Shown: one piece after another, positions 10,921 to 20,430 of the stretch
Layout: each line of letters begins with the position of its first letter
How positions within the stretch are numbered: position 1 is the stretch's first letter
DNA from: Pelagibacterium flavum
Lineage (GTDB): Bacteria; Pseudomonadota; Alphaproteobacteria; Rhizobiales; Devosiaceae
DNA: 64,000 nucleotides
Direction of reading: 5' to 3'
NCBI RefSeq assembly: GCF_025854335.1
Contig: NZ_CP107716.1
Coordinates: 248,001 to 312,000, forward strand
The notes under the pieces: generated by a model
Databases searched by the model: none
The model's input: the letters and a program-made list of their open reading frames with translations, nothing else
What the model was told of the DNA's origin: nothing
Program-made: the position numbers and the translations under genes

Positions 10921-12285
10921 CTATTGGGATTCGGTCACTGCGGCATCGTTGGGCTCCTGCTGGGCGATGACGGCGTCGGGATTGGGCGGGAAGGCCGGAT
11001 CCTCGGCCTCGCCCAAAATGAGGTCGATCGCATATTGGAGCTGATTGTCCTCGGAGCGCTCCGCGGGAACGTAAACCGAGGATCCAACGGTTGCTTCCTC
11101 TTCGGCCTCGCCAGAAATATGTCCGGCCAGACCGGCCTCGCCGATCAAGAGGTCGCGGCCCTGGAATTCTTCGGGCACGTCCTGGAGAACCTCGATGTCG
11201 GGTGTGATCCCGAGGGCCTGGATCGAGCGATTGTTGGGCGTGTAGTAGCGGGCTGTCGTCAGCCGCATGGCGCCATCAAAGCCCAGCGGAATAATCGACT
11301 GCACCGAGCCCTTGCCGAACGAGCGTGTACCGACCAGCGTTGCGCGTCCCTGATCCTGCAGTGCGCCGGCGACGATCTCGGCGGCCGATGCCGATCCGCC
11401 ATTGATGAGCACGATGATCGGAACACCGGTCAGCATGGCATCGATCTCGTCGGGGCTGGCATCATAACGTGAATTCTGGTTCGGAATGCGACCGCGGGTC
11501 AGCACCACCGATCCCTGGGTGAGAAAGGCATCGGCCACAAACTGTGCCTGGTCGACAAGGCCACCGGGGTTGTTGCGCAGGTCGAGGATGATGCCCTCTG
11601 GGGCTTCCCCGTCATTTTCCTCGAAGATCTCCTGGATTGCATCGGTCAGCCCGCTATAGGCTTGGCCCGAGAATCGCGACAGGCGGATCAGCGGTACATC
11701 GCGCTCCATGCTCCAGCGGACTGCCGAGACGGAGATGATGTCGCGGGTCAAGGTCAGTTCGATGAGCTGCTCCGCACCATCGCGGGAGATCACCACATCG
11801 ACGTCGGTGCCTACTTCGCCGCGCATCAGCTCGACGGCATCGTCCAGGGTCATGCCCATGACCTGCTGGCCGTCGATCTCGACAACGTAGTCATTGGCAA
11901 GGATGCCGGCGCGCGAGGCGGGGCTGTCGTCATAGGGGGTAACGACCTTGACCAGACCCTCTTCCATGGTGACTTCGATGCCCAGGCCACCGAAGGTGCC
12001 CGAAGTGTCTTCGCGCACATCGGCAAAGCTTTCGGGGGATAGGTAGGCCGAGTGGGGGTCGAGCGATGTCAGCATGCCCTGGATGGCGGCGCGGATCAGT
12101 TCGGTCTCGTCGGGTGCCTCGATATATTCGTCCCGAATGCGGTCGAGGACCAGACCGAACAATTCGAGCTGGCGATAGAGTTCTTCCTGTTCGAGTTCTG
12201 TCTGCTCGGACTGAGCCGCAACCGGCCCCACGCTCGCGGCGATCGCCAACATAACGATCAGAATCCGCTTGAATACCAACGCCAT
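10921..12285 (-). CDS. ctpA: S41 family C-terminal processing peptidase
   Basis: A periplasmic serine protease of the tail-specific/CtpA type. It has 454 residues with a signal peptide (about 1-25, ending PVAAQ), a region SLDPHSAYLSPESF typical of S41A, a PDZ domain (about 95-180, with GGLGIEV), and the catalytic domain with LDLRNNPGG, the nucleophile loop GGSASAAEI (Ser about 298-300) and the general-base lysine in SFGKGSVQ (about 325). The start at ATG 12285 shares one base with the envC stop (TGATG), so an upstream extension is not needed. CtpA-type proteases act with or near cell-wall hydrolases, and the adjacency to envC is typical. Confidence 0.94.
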   Translation of the reverse strand: MALVFKRILIVMLAIAASVGPVAAQSEQTELEQEELYRQLELFGLVLDRIRDEYIEAPDETELIRAAIQGMLTSLDPHSAYLSPESFADVREDTSGTFGGLGIEVTMEEGLVKVVTPYDDSPASRAGILANDYVVEIDGQQVMGMTLDDAVELMRGEVGTDVDVVISRDGAEQLIELTLTRDIISVSAVRWSMERDVPLIRLSRFSGQAYSGLTDAIQEIFEENDGEAPEGIILDLRNNPGGLVDQAQFVADAFLTQGSVVLTRGRIPNQNSRYDASPDEIDAMLTGVPIIVLINGGSASAAEIVAGALQDQGRATLVGTRSFGKGSVQSIIPLGFDGAMRLTTARYYTPNNRSIQALGITPDIEVLQDVPEEFQGRDLLIGEAGLAGHISGEAEEEATVGSSVYVPAERSEDNQLQYAIDLILGEAEDPAFPPNPDAVIAQQEPNDAAVTESQ

Positions 12286-13676
12286 CAGCTCGTTCCACTT
12301 TCCTGTTGTTGGGACTCGGCTGTCCACCATCCCTCGGGATCTATGGGAATGCCACCTTCCCTGAGTTCAATATACAGCGCGGGCCCCGAGGCTCCAGCAC
12401 CCGCTTCAAGGTTTGGCGCGTCGCCCATGGTTCCTATCGGATTGCCCATCTGAACGAATGCGCCGGGCTCTACCGTAACTGAATCGAGCCCTGCCAGAAC
12501 GATCAGATAATTCTGGCCAGCATTGAGAATGACGATTTGGCCGTAATTGAGGAATGGTCCCGAATGAACCACCCAGCCATCTGCTGGTGCCGAAACGGTT
12601 GCGCCCTCGGACGTCGATATCGTTATGCCCTTGGATTGCCCGCCAAATCCGTCCGCTGCGCCATATGTGGTGAGCGTCGCACCTACAACCGGGGCGCGCA
12701 GGTAACCCCTTGCAGCCTCTAACGGAACCGCCGGCTCGGTGCGGGCGGTATCGGCAAAGGCAAGACGGAGCGTTTCGGGATCGAGCGTGGGTACGTTCTG
12801 GCCGGCGTTTGCGGCACGGGTGGCTTCATCGGCGGCCGTCATGGCGGCAATGCGGCCTTCTAGCCCTGCGATCAATTGTTCGAGAGATGTCGCTCTGTCG
12901 GCCAACGCCTGAGCCTCGGCTTCCTCGCGCAGCAGATCGTCGCTCAGCCATTCACGCCCCTGATTGCGGGCTTCGATGATCGTGGCGATGCGCAACCGCT
13001 CCTCATTGAGCGTTGTGAGGTTTGCGTTGAGCCGTTCGGCTTCTGCCAGCGCTGTCTGCTTGAGCGCGATCAACTCGTTGAGGCTCTCGGTGACCGTTTC
13101 AGCGCGCTCCTGCAACTGGGGCAGTACGGCGCCGAGCAGCATCGCGGCGCGGGCCGACCCCAGGGCATCGGACGGATCGACGATGATGGCCGGTGGTGGC
13201 TGGGCCGAAATGCGTTGCAGGGAGGCCAAAAGGTTCGAGATCGAGCGGTCGTGGCCGTCAAGGCGGGCGCGAACTGACCGTTCTGAGGCAAACAGCGCTT
13301 CGAGCCGTTCTTCGATCAGCCTGATGTCCTTGTCGGCCAGATCGACCCGTTGTCCTGCTGCGACCAGCTCGGCGCCCAATTGGGTGGCGTCGCCATCGAG
13401 CGCCTCGATTTCAGCGCGGATTGCTTCGATACGCTCCTCGCTGAGGTCGATTTCGCCGCGGACGCTTTCCAGATCGCCCTGGACGGATTGGGTGGTTTGC
13501 TCAAGCTCCTGGGCGGGAATTTCCTCGACAGAGGGAACATCGCCGTCCTGAGCCAATGATGATGCCGCACCAAATCCGATGCCCGCAATGGCGGCCAGCA
13601 AAACGGGCAAAGAGGGTCTAAGGAAAGGTCCCACAGGCAGGCTCAAACCGGCAAACTCCGAATCAGCCCGGACCAT
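12285..13676 (-). CDS. envC: EnvC-like murein hydrolase activator (coiled coil plus degenerate LytM domain)
   Basis: EnvC-type proteins activate cell-separation amidases at the septum. The 463-residue protein has an N-terminal export signal, a long coiled coil (about residues 50-270, with heptad Glu/Leu/Ala patterns) and a C-terminal M23/LytM domain (about 330-440). In that domain the zinc ligands of active M23 peptidases are not seen: the usual H-x-x-x-D segment reads GGQSKGITI, and the H-x-H segment reads NYLIVLAG. That points to an activator, not an active endopeptidase. It is 16 bases downstream of rlmH and translationally coupled to ctpA. Confidence 0.88.
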   Translation of the reverse strand: MVRADSEFAGLSLPVGPFLRPSLPVLLAAIAGIGFGAASSLAQDGDVPSVEEIPAQELEQTTQSVQGDLESVRGEIDLSEERIEAIRAEIEALDGDATQLGAELVAAGQRVDLADKDIRLIEERLEALFASERSVRARLDGHDRSISNLLASLQRISAQPPPAIIVDPSDALGSARAAMLLGAVLPQLQERAETVTESLNELIALKQTALAEAERLNANLTTLNEERLRIATIIEARNQGREWLSDDLLREEAEAQALADRATSLEQLIAGLEGRIAAMTAADEATRAANAGQNVPTLDPETLRLAFADTARTEPAVPLEAARGYLRAPVVGATLTTYGAADGFGGQSKGITISTSEGATVSAPADGWVVHSGPFLNYGQIVILNAGQNYLIVLAGLDSVTVEPGAFVQMGNPIGTMGDAPNLEAGAGASGPALYIELREGGIPIDPEGWWTAESQQQESGTS

Positions 13677-13692
13677 AGCAGAGACGACGTCA

Positions 13693-14178
13693 TCAATCGC
13701 CCCGATGGTAGGGATGGCCGGACAAAATTGTCGTTACCCGATAGAGCTGTTCGGCCGCCATTATGCGTACCAGTTGATGTGGCCAGGTCATGGCCGAAAA
13801 GGACAACACAAGGTCGGCCCTGTCACGTAACTCGGCCGCCAGCCCGTCCGCACCACCAATCAGGACGACGAGTGCCTGTTTGCCAACGTCGCGCCAATCG
13901 GACATCCGTCGGGCAAAATCATCGCTTGGTATGGACTTTCCGCGCTCATCAAGAGCGACAACCACGCTTTTTTCAGGAATGGCGGAGCGAATGGCTCGCG
14001 CTTCCTCGCCTTTGCGCGCATCGGCGCTCGAAGCGCGGGATTCGACGAGCTCGACGACGGAAAAATCGGCAAGCCCGAGTGGCCTGCCGCTGGCTATGGC
14101 GCGGTCGATATAGCGCGTCACAAGGTCCCGTTCGGGTCCGGCTTTCATTCGCCCGACCGCGACGATCAAAACACGCAT
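13693..14178 (-). CDS. rlmH: 23S rRNA (pseudouridine-1915-N3)-methyltransferase
   Basis: RlmH methylates pseudouridine 1915 in helix 69 of 23S rRNA on assembled 70S ribosomes, using S-adenosylmethionine. At 161 residues it is full length for this SPOUT-class enzyme. Visible are the N-terminal VLIVAVGRMKAGPE, LDERGKSIPSDDFAR, the cofactor loop VLIGGADGL and the tail EQLYRVTTILSGHPYHR. It sits 18 bases after rsfS, the usual partner gene, and 16 before envC. Confidence 0.96.
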   Translation of the reverse strand: MRVLIVAVGRMKAGPERDLVTRYIDRAIASGRPLGLADFSVVELVESRASSADARKGEEARAIRSAIPEKSVVVALDERGKSIPSDDFARRMSDWRDVGKQALVVLIGGADGLAAELRDRADLVLSFSAMTWPHQLVRIMAAEQLYRVTTILSGHPYHRGD

Positions 14179-14196
14179 GCGAACCGTTAGGCTCTG

Positions 14197-14589
14197 CTAG
14201 TGCGTATCAGTCCCGAAATCCGCGGCCCACATCTTTTCGATGTTGTAGAACTCACGAACCTCAGGGCGGAAAATGTGTACGATCACATCGGATGCATCGA
14301 CCAGAACCCAGTCGGCCGAGGGAAGTCCTTCGATCCGGGGCTTGTCGTAGCCATGCTCCTTGAGCGACTGGACCAATTGATCGGCCACGGCTGCAACATG
14401 ACGATTGGAGCGTCCCGACGTAACGACCATATGGTCGGCGAGCGAGGATTTTCCGGTGATGTCGATGGAGATCGTTTCTTCGGCCTTTGCATCGTCAAGC
14501 GATGCGAGGATCAGGTCGAGAACGGGGACCTGAGGAACGGCCTTGGTTGCGGTATCGCCCGATACCGACTTATTGGGCGTTGGAGCCAT
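14197..14589 (-). CDS. rsfS: Ribosomal silencing factor RsfS
   Basis: RsfS binds ribosomal protein L14 and blocks subunit joining when nutrients are low. The 130-residue protein has a family-specific Asp-rich core: LADHMVVTSGRSNRHVAAVAD, GLPSADWVLVDASDVIVHIF and the tail REFYNIEKMW. The start at ATG 14589 is chosen over a TTG at 14592. It follows nadD after a 199-base gap with no gene and precedes rlmH. Confidence 0.95.
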   Translation of the reverse strand: MAPTPNKSVSGDTATKAVPQVPVLDLILASLDDAKAEETISIDITGKSSLADHMVVTSGRSNRHVAAVADQLVQSLKEHGYDKPRIEGLPSADWVLVDASDVIVHIFRPEVREFYNIEKMWAADFGTDTH

Positions 14590-14791
14590 CAAGCGTGGTC
14601 CTCCGCCCTTTGGGGCATTTGTTGGGTCATCAAGCCTTTTCGGTTTCCTTGTATCAGCTTGTCGATAAACGCATGCAGCGCCTCATGCGATGCATGGGAC
14701 CAATATGCGTGCGCCACGGCACTTTGCCAAGGGCCAGCATGGGCCAATATCGATCATGGATTAATGTCGTTAATGAGACGGTAACCAAATG

Positions 14792-15427
14792 TCAGGGCCG
14801 CGGATCTTTCGGAGAGCCGTTGCGCAGTTGGGTCGATGACAATGTGCTCATCAGGCCATGGAGGAACACCCAGGACGGCGGCTGCGCTGTCGCGAGAAGC
14901 GGTGCGTCGCCCTCGTCGAGGCGCGACTGGGCAAAGCGCAGCGCCGCTTTTGAAAAGGGCGCGCGGCGCGTCGAGCCCGGCCTGACATAGACTGCTATGG
15001 GGACGAGAGCAAAAATATCTTCCCAGCGCTCCCAACGATGAAAGCTCGACAGGGAGTCCGCCCCCATTATCCAGACAAAGCGCCGATCGGGCAGGGTACG
15101 CGTGAGATAATCGAGGGTCTGATAGGTATAAGTGAACCCGTGCGCCGCCTCGAAACCTGTGACGCGGATAGCCGGATGGTCAACGAGCGCCCGCGCCGCT
15201 TTCACGCGGGTCTCAAGAGGGGCGAGCTCGGAGCGGTTCTTTAACGGATTGCCCGGAGTCACCAGCCACCAGACGGCATCGAGGCCCAGCCGCTTGAGGC
15301 TTTCGCGCGACACGAGACCATGGCCCTCATGGGGTGGGTTGAAGCTGCCGCCGAACAACCCGATGCGCATGCCGGGCGCCGAGGGCGGCAGATCGGTGAT
15401 ACCGGGGACAATGAGACGATTGGTCAA
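14792..15427 (-). CDS. nadD: Nicotinate-nucleotide adenylyltransferase
   Basis: NadD transfers AMP from ATP to nicotinate mononucleotide, a late step in NAD synthesis. The N-terminal nucleotide-binding motif [14 protein letters not shown] (about residues 23-36) and the later [17 protein letters not shown] segment are diagnostic, while the C-terminal S-S-T-x-(L)R signature reads SSTQLRNG. With the TTG at 15427 there are 211 residues and the start overlaps the proA stop (TTGA). An ATG at 15370 directly before RIGLFGG is a good alternative. Coupled to proA and proB. Confidence 0.94.
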   Translation of the reverse strand: MTNRLIVPGITDLPPSAPGMRIGLFGGSFNPPHEGHGLVSRESLKRLGLDAVWWLVTPGNPLKNRSELAPLETRVKAARALVDHPAIRVTGFEAAHGFTYTYQTLDYLTRTLPDRRFVWIMGADSLSSFHRWERWEDIFALVPIAVYVRPGSTRRAPFSKAALRFAQSRLDEGDAPLLATAQPPSWVFLHGLMSTLSSTQLRNGSPKDPRP

Positions 15428-16707
15428 GGGCGGGTCTGCCCGGTGCCGCGCACGAGGTATTTAAAACTCGTCAGTTGTTCGACGCCGACCGGACCGCGGG
15501 CGTGCATCTTGCCGGTGGCGATGCCGATCTCGCCCCCGAAGCCAAATTCTCCGCCATCGGCAAACTGGGTCGAGGCATTGTGCATGAGGATCGCGGAATC
15601 GATTTCGTTGAAGAATTTTTCGACCGCCTGTGCATCCTCGGCGATGATCGCCTCAGTATGGTGCGACGAATAATGCTCGATATGGGCGATGGCTTCGTCC
15701 ACATCGGCGACGATTTTCACCGAGATGATCGCGTCCTCATATTCGGTGCGCCAATCCTCTTCGGTGGCAGGGCGGGCGGTGGCGACCAGGTTGCGAACGG
15801 TCTCGTCGCCGCGGATTTCGCAGCCCTTTTCAACCAGCGCATCAATGATGGGTTTGAGATGGGTAGCGAGGACATCCTTGTGGATCAGCAAAGTTTCGGC
15901 TGCTCCGCATATGCCGGTGCGGCGCATCTTGGCGTTGGCGATAACGCTGACGGCAATGTCGAGGGCGGCGCTTTTATCGACATAGACATGCACCAGGCCC
16001 TCGAGGTGAGCAAAGACCGGCACGCGGGCTTCGGACTGAACACGGCTGACGAGGCCCTTGCCGCCCCTGGGCACAATCACGTCGATGGCGCCGCCAAGCC
16101 CCTTGAGCATTTCGCCCACGGCTGCCCGGTCCGTCGTCGGGACGATCTGGATGGCGTCCTGGGGCAGACCGGCAGCGTTCAGACCCTCGACAAGGCAGGC
16201 ATGGATGGCGCGGGATGAATGAAAGCTGTCGGACCCGCCGCGCAGGATGACGGCGTTGCCAGCCTTGAGGCATAGCGCACCGGCGTCTGCGGTCACATTG
16301 GGCCGGGACTCAAAAATCACGCCGATGACGCCGAGCGGGGTGCGCACGCGGGAAATATCGAGGCCATTGGGGCGCTGCCAATTGGCGATAACAGTTCCGA
16401 CAGGGTCGGGCAGGTCGGCAACCGTTTCCAGCGCCGAGATGATACCATCAAGACGGGTATCATCGAGCAGCAGGCGATCGAGAAAGGCCGCGCTCATGCC
16501 GCCGGACTTGGCCGCTTCAAGGTCGGTCTGGTTGGCGGCCAGGATCCTTGCGCGATTGATGTCTGCCGTTTTTGCGGCGGCGCGCAATGCTGCGGTTTTT
16601 TTATCGCTCGATGTGTGGGCGAGAATGGATGCGGCCTTGCGTGCCCGGCGCCCGAGGTCATCCATTGTTGCCACAAGGGCGTCGGTTTGCTGTGCGGCTG
16701 CGCTCAT
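15424..16707 (-). CDS. proA: Gamma-glutamyl phosphate reductase
   Basis: ProA reduces gamma-glutamyl phosphate to glutamate semialdehyde with NADPH in proline biosynthesis. The 427 residues are full length for this aldehyde-dehydrogenase-like family. Seen are the cofactor-region segment [26 protein letters not shown], the catalytic cysteine area [13 protein letters not shown] and [10 protein letters not shown]. It lies 21 bases after proB, with which it acts in sequence, and overlaps nadD by four bases. Confidence 0.97.
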   Translation of the reverse strand: MSAAAQQTDALVATMDDLGRRARKAASILAHTSSDKKTAALRAAAKTADINRARILAANQTDLEAAKSGGMSAAFLDRLLLDDTRLDGIISALETVADLPDPVGTVIANWQRPNGLDISRVRTPLGVIGVIFESRPNVTADAGALCLKAGNAVILRGGSDSFHSSRAIHACLVEGLNAAGLPQDAIQIVPTTDRAAVGEMLKGLGGAIDVIVPRGGKGLVSRVQSEARVPVFAHLEGLVHVYVDKSAALDIAVSVIANAKMRRTGICGAAETLLIHKDVLATHLKPIIDALVEKGCEIRGDETVRNLVATARPATEEDWRTEYEDAIISVKIVADVDEAIAHIEHYSSHHTEAIIAEDAQAVEKFFNEIDSAILMHNASTQFADGGEFGFGGEIGIATGKMHARGPVGVEQLTSFKYLVRGTGQTRP

Positions 16708-16728
16708 GACGGCCTCCCGGTTTTTTAC

Positions 16729-17883
16729 TTATTGGCCCAAAAGCACCAGATTGTCGCGATGCACAAGTTCGGTGCGCGTCGAAGGGCCGAGCATGTCCTT
16801 GATCGTCTCGCTTTTCTTGCCGATCACCAGATCGGCCGAGTCGCGGTCGAGGCCGACAAGGCCACGGGCAATTTCGCGATTCTCAAGATCGCGGATCGCC
16901 ACGACGTCGCCGCGCACGAAGTCGCCGCGCAGTTTCACCACACCGATGGGCAAGAGCGAGCGCCCGCCCTTGAGCGCGCGTACGGCGCCATCGTCGATGG
17001 TGATCTGACCGGTAACCTCGAGCGTTCCCATGATCCAGCGTTTGCGCGCCGCGGTGGTGTTTGTCGCGGGAGCAAAAAGCGTGTGGCGGCCGCCTTCGAT
17101 CAGATTGCGCAGCGGGTGCAATCCGGTCCCCAGCGCAATGATCATTGCCGTTCCCGCGCTTGCTGCGATCTTGCCGGCGCCCAGCTTGGTGGTCATGCCG
17201 CCGCGGGACAGATGGCTCGCGGCCCCGCCGGCCATGGCTTCGATCTCGGGGGTAATCTCGGCGACGTGGGGAATGTGGCGCGCATCGGGGTTTTGCGCCG
17301 GGGGGGCGGTGTAGAGCCCGTCGATATCGGAAAGCAGAACGAGCATATCCGCTTCGATCATCGTGGCGACGCGGGCCGAAAGGCGGTCATTGTCGCCATA
17401 GCGAATCTCGAAGGTCGCGACCGAGTCGTTCTCGTTGATGATCGGAACGGCCCCCAGGCCGAGCAACGTGTTGACCGTGGTGCGGGCATTGAGAAAATAG
17501 CGCCGCTCTTCGGTGATATTGGGGGTCAACAGGATCTGACCGGTGGTGATGCCGTGCTCGCTCAAATGGCTGGCCCAGGCCTGAGAGAGGGCAATCTGTC
17601 CGGCGCTGGCTGCCGCCTGGCTCTGATCGAGCGGGAGGGTCTTGCCGGGCAGGCCCAGAATGCGGCGGCCCAAGGCGATGGCTCCTGAAGATACGATGAC
17701 CACATCGCGCCCTTCGGCCTTGAGCGCGGCAATGTCACTGGCAAGAGCCGCGAGCCATTCGGTGCGCAACCTGCCCGATTTGTCATCGACAAGCAGGGCG
17801 GAGCCGATCTTGATGACCAGCCGCCTGTGTCCCGCCAAAGGATTTTGCGTTTCGACCCCCTGGGACTGCATCAGGGCACCCAT
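16729..17883 (-). CDS. proB: Glutamate 5-kinase
   Basis: ProB phosphorylates glutamate to gamma-glutamyl phosphate, the first and feedback-controlled step of proline synthesis. The N-terminal amino-acid kinase domain starts at [14 protein letters not shown] and includes [19 protein letters not shown] and [13 protein letters not shown]. The C-terminal PUA domain (about 285-370) carries [19 protein letters not shown]. Two starts are plausible: ATG 17883 (AAGGA just upstream, overlapping obgE by 13 bases) and ATG 17871 (TGATG overlap with the obgE stop). The longer one gives 384 residues. Confidence 0.96.
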   Translation of the reverse strand: MGALMQSQGVETQNPLAGHRRLVIKIGSALLVDDKSGRLRTEWLAALASDIAALKAEGRDVVIVSSGAIALGRRILGLPGKTLPLDQSQAAASAGQIALSQAWASHLSEHGITTGQILLTPNITEERRYFLNARTTVNTLLGLGAVPIINENDSVATFEIRYGDNDRLSARVATMIEADMLVLLSDIDGLYTAPPAQNPDARHIPHVAEITPEIEAMAGGAASHLSRGGMTTKLGAGKIAASAGTAMIIALGTGLHPLRNLIEGGRHTLFAPATNTTAARKRWIMGTLEVTGQITIDDGAVRALKGGRSLLPIGVVKLRGDFVRGDVVAIRDLENREIARGLVGLDRDSADLVIGKKSETIKDMLGPSTRTELVHRDNLVLLGQ

Positions 17884-18914
17884 TTGTCCTTGATATCGGT
17901 TCGTGAGGAGCGCGCCTCGTTCTCCTTGTTGTGGTCGAGCACGGCAAGCACTGCGTAGAGCACGGCTTCCACGTTCTTTCCAGTTGCACCCGAGATGGCC
18001 AGAACATCACCGCCCGACGCCTCTTTGAGGGCGCTCAGACGCTCAGCGAGCGTATCCTCATCCAAAGCGTCGATCTTGTTGAGGCAGAGGATTTCTTCCT
18101 TGCCGACCAGTCCACCGCCATAGGCTTCAAGCTCGTTGCGGATCGTTTTATAGGCGCCAACCACGTCTTCCTGGGTGCCGTCCACGAGATGGACCAGCAC
18201 GCCACAGCGCTCGACATGGCCCAAAAACCGATCGCCCAGCCCAGCGCCTTCCGAAGCGCCTTCGATCAGGCCGGGGATGTCGGCAAGCACAAACTCACGC
18301 GCTCCGGCGCGAACGACGCCGAGACCGGGGTGCAGTGTGGTGAATGGGTAATCTGCGATCTTTGGTTTGGCGGCGGTGACAGCAGAGAGAAATGTGGACT
18401 TGCCCGCATTGGGAAGCCCCACCAGGCCGGCGTCGGCGATCAGCTTGAGCCGCAGCCATATCCATTTCTCCTCGCCGGGCAGCCCAGGGTTGGCGCGGCG
18501 AGGGGCCTGATTGGTCGATGTCTTGAAGTGCGCGTTGCCAAAGCCGCCATTGCCGCCTTCGAGCAGGGTCTGGCGCTGTCCCACCTCGGTAAAATCGGCA
18601 ATCAGCGTTTCCCCGTCCTCTTCAAAAATCTGGGTGCCGACCGGTACTTTGAGGACAACGTCGGCGCCATCGGCTCCGGTGCGATCCTGCCCCATGCCAT
18701 GGTTGCCGGCGCCGGCCTTGAAATGCTGCTGATAGCGATAGTCGATGAGCGTGTTGAGCCCATCGACGCATTCGACGAGCACGTCGCCGCCACGTCCGCC
18801 ATTGCCGCCATTGGGACCGCCGAACTCGACGAACTTCTCGCGCCTGAAGGCGATCGAGCCAGCCCCGCCATTGCCCGAGCGGATATAGACCTTGGCCTGA
18901 TCGAGAAATTTCAT
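17871..18914 (-). CDS. obgE: Obg family GTPase
   Basis: ObgE is an essential GTPase linked to 50S ribosome assembly and stress control. The 347 residues contain the glycine-rich OBG fold (residues 1-158, with IRSGNGGAG and [14 protein letters not shown]), then the G domain with GLPNAGKST (G1, about 166-174), DIPGLIEGA (G3) and NKID (G4). The ATG at 18914 overlaps the stop of the upstream acetyltransferase gene as ATGA. It belongs to a coupled series with proB and proA. Confidence 0.97.
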   Translation of the reverse strand: MKFLDQAKVYIRSGNGGAGSIAFRREKFVEFGGPNGGNGGRGGDVLVECVDGLNTLIDYRYQQHFKAGAGNHGMGQDRTGADGADVVLKVPVGTQIFEEDGETLIADFTEVGQRQTLLEGGNGGFGNAHFKTSTNQAPRRANPGLPGEEKWIWLRLKLIADAGLVGLPNAGKSTFLSAVTAAKPKIADYPFTTLHPGLGVVRAGAREFVLADIPGLIEGASEGAGLGDRFLGHVERCGVLVHLVDGTQEDVVGAYKTIRNELEAYGGGLVGKEEILCLNKIDALDEDTLAERLSALKEASGGDVLAISGATGKNVEAVLYAVLAVLDHNKENEARSSRTDIKDKWVP

Positions 18915-19459
18915 AGTGTTTCAAGCGCCTTGTAAAAGGCGTCCCGTGTCAACTCGGTTTCGATATGGTCGATGTCGGTGTTCTGGGCAAGGCAGATTCG
19001 CTTGCCGATGCCGGTTTGGACAAAGCCCAGCTTGTTCTGGATGGCCAGAGATGCCGCATTGAAGTGAAAAACCCCCGAGACCAGGCGGTTGGCGCCGGTG
19101 GTCGAAAAATACCACTCGATGACCGCCGCGGTTGCCTCGGTCATATAGCCCTTGCCCCAGTAGGGCTGGCCAAGCCAGTAGCCGATTTCGGCGTCATGGC
19201 CTTCCTTGTGCATGCCGCAAAAACCCATGACACCCTGGCGCGGATCGCACACCGCAAAGGTAATCGAGTCCGGAGTCCATTCCCTTTTCTGGCGCATGAG
19301 CCAGTCCACAGCCATGTTGATGGTATAGGGATAGGGCACGCGGGCGAGGTTCTTGGTTACCTCGAAATTATTGAGCAGGGACGCGATGCGGGGCGCATCC
19401 CGCAGCCGGGGGCGGCGCAGGATCAACCTTCGGGTGCGGATCTCGGGTTGTTCGGCCAT
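18911..19459 (-). CDS. GNAT family N-acetyltransferase (RimJ/RimL type)
   Basis: A 182-residue acetyl-CoA-dependent acyltransferase. Recognisable parts are the N-terminal [20 protein letters not shown], the core [24 protein letters not shown], in which Q/R-x-x-G-x-G/A acetyl-CoA binding reads [11 protein letters not shown], and the C-terminal [17 protein letters not shown]. These are typical of enzymes modifying ribosomal-protein or small-molecule amines, but the substrate is unknown. It is adjacent to a second, related acetyltransferase (gap of two bases) and coupled to obgE. The pair probably arose by duplication. Confidence 0.88.
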   Translation of the reverse strand: MAEQPEIRTRRLILRRPRLRDAPRIASLLNNFEVTKNLARVPYPYTINMAVDWLMRQKREWTPDSITFAVCDPRQGVMGFCGMHKEGHDAEIGYWLGQPYWGKGYMTEATAAVIEWYFSTTGANRLVSGVFHFNAASLAIQNKLGFVQTGIGKRICLAQNTDIDHIETELTRDAFYKALETL

Positions 19460-19461
19460 GA

Positions 19462-20007
19462 TCAGATCGGTTCCGCCGGGATGGTCAGTTCATATGTTGT
19501 GACCGGAACATCCTTGTGAGGGCCGCACGCTGATACGGTTTCATCGAGACGAACAAAATCGAGCTTTTCGAGGATCGCGCGTGACGCGCCATTTTCGCTG
19601 CGGGCCTTGGCGCGCAGGGTTGCGCAATGACCGGTGGTCCGGACCGATCCAATAAGCGCGCCGGTCGCTTCGGTTGCATAGCCCTGACCCCAATAGGGTT
19701 CTCCGAGCCAGTATCCGATTTCGGGAGTAGATTCGAGGCCCAGGTGTAGGCCGATCATCCCGATCAGAACACCGTTCTGCAGCGTGATGGCATAGGCATG
19801 TTCGGTCTCGCTTCGGGCGATGGTCTCGACAAACTGTGCCGCGTCGCTTTCGGCATAGGGGAAGGGCAGGGTGGTCATCGCGTGGATCTTGCGGTTGTTG
19901 GCGAGAACGGCAATGGCGGAAATGTCGGCGCTACAAGGCGCGCGCAGGACGAGGCGTTCGGTCTCGATCCGATCCGGCATTGCACGTCTTAGCGCTTCGC
20001 TGTCCAT
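19462..20007 (-). CDS. GNAT family N-acetyltransferase, paralogue of the next gene
   Basis: A 181-residue GNAT protein with the same layout as its downstream neighbour: RLVLRAPCSADISAIAVLANN at the N-terminus, GYWLGEPYWGQGYATEATGALI as the acetyl-CoA-binding core, and GASRAILEKLDFVRLDE near the C-terminus. The near-identical core phrase in two adjacent genes suggests tandem duplication. It starts at ATG 20007, just downstream of a terminator that closes the rplU-rpmA unit, so it may begin a new transcription unit. Substrate unknown. Confidence 0.87.
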   Translation of the reverse strand: MDSEALRRAMPDRIETERLVLRAPCSADISAIAVLANNRKIHAMTTLPFPYAESDAAQFVETIARSETEHAYAITLQNGVLIGMIGLHLGLESTPEIGYWLGEPYWGQGYATEATGALIGSVRTTGHCATLRAKARSENGASRAILEKLDFVRLDETVSACGPHKDVPVTTYELTIPAEPI

Positions 20008-20026
20008 CTAATTGCCCTTGCAAACG

Positions 20027-20051
20027 AAAAAGGGAGCCGATGACGGCTCCC
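20027..20051 (-). terminator. Intrinsic terminator of rplU-rpmA
   Basis: Read on the minus strand, GGGAGCC (20051-20045) and GGCTCCC (20038-20032) pair around a 6-base loop and are followed by a run of T (A-run 20027-20031 on the plus strand). It lies 80 bases after the rpmA stop. Confidence 0.85.
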
Positions 20052-20130
20052 CTGATCCATATGCGATTGCGCTGCCGGGGAGAAGGTCTCCGGCAACTCC
20101 GTTTCGGAGCGATCCGAACGGCCTGCCGAA

Positions 20131-20397
20131 TTATTCAGCAGCCTTGAGCGGCGCAACCGATACATAGCTTTTGCCGCCCGACTTGGTGGCGAATGTCACC
20201 TTGCCGTCGACGAGAGCGAAAATGGTGTGGTCCTTGCCCAGGCCAACATTAGTGCCCGGATGCCATTTGGTGCCGCGCTGGCGCACGATGATGTTGCCGG
20301 CGACAACGGCTTCGCCGCCGAACTTCTTGACGCCGAGGCGGCGGCCGGCTGTATCGCGACCGTTGCGGGATGAGCCGCCTGCTTTCTTATGTGCCAT
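20131..20397 (-). CDS. rpmA: 50S ribosomal protein L27
   Basis: bL27 lies near the peptidyl-transferase centre. The 88 residues start [16 protein letters not shown], with a typical N-terminal tail that needs no processing, and contain LGVKKFGGE and [14 protein letters not shown]. It follows rplU by 33 bases in the usual L21-L27 order and is followed by a terminator. Confidence 0.98.
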   Translation of the reverse strand: MAHKKAGGSSRNGRDTAGRRLGVKKFGGEAVVAGNIIVRQRGTKWHPGTNVGLGKDHTIFALVDGKVTFATKSGGKSYVSVAPLKAAE

Positions 20398-20430
20398 GGT
20401 TCAATATCCTCGAATTTGTCTGTGTCGCGA

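Noticed and set aside
16615..17688. A 357-codon plus-strand frame opposite proB
   Set aside because: Antisense to a conserved gene. No ribosome site or family motifs.
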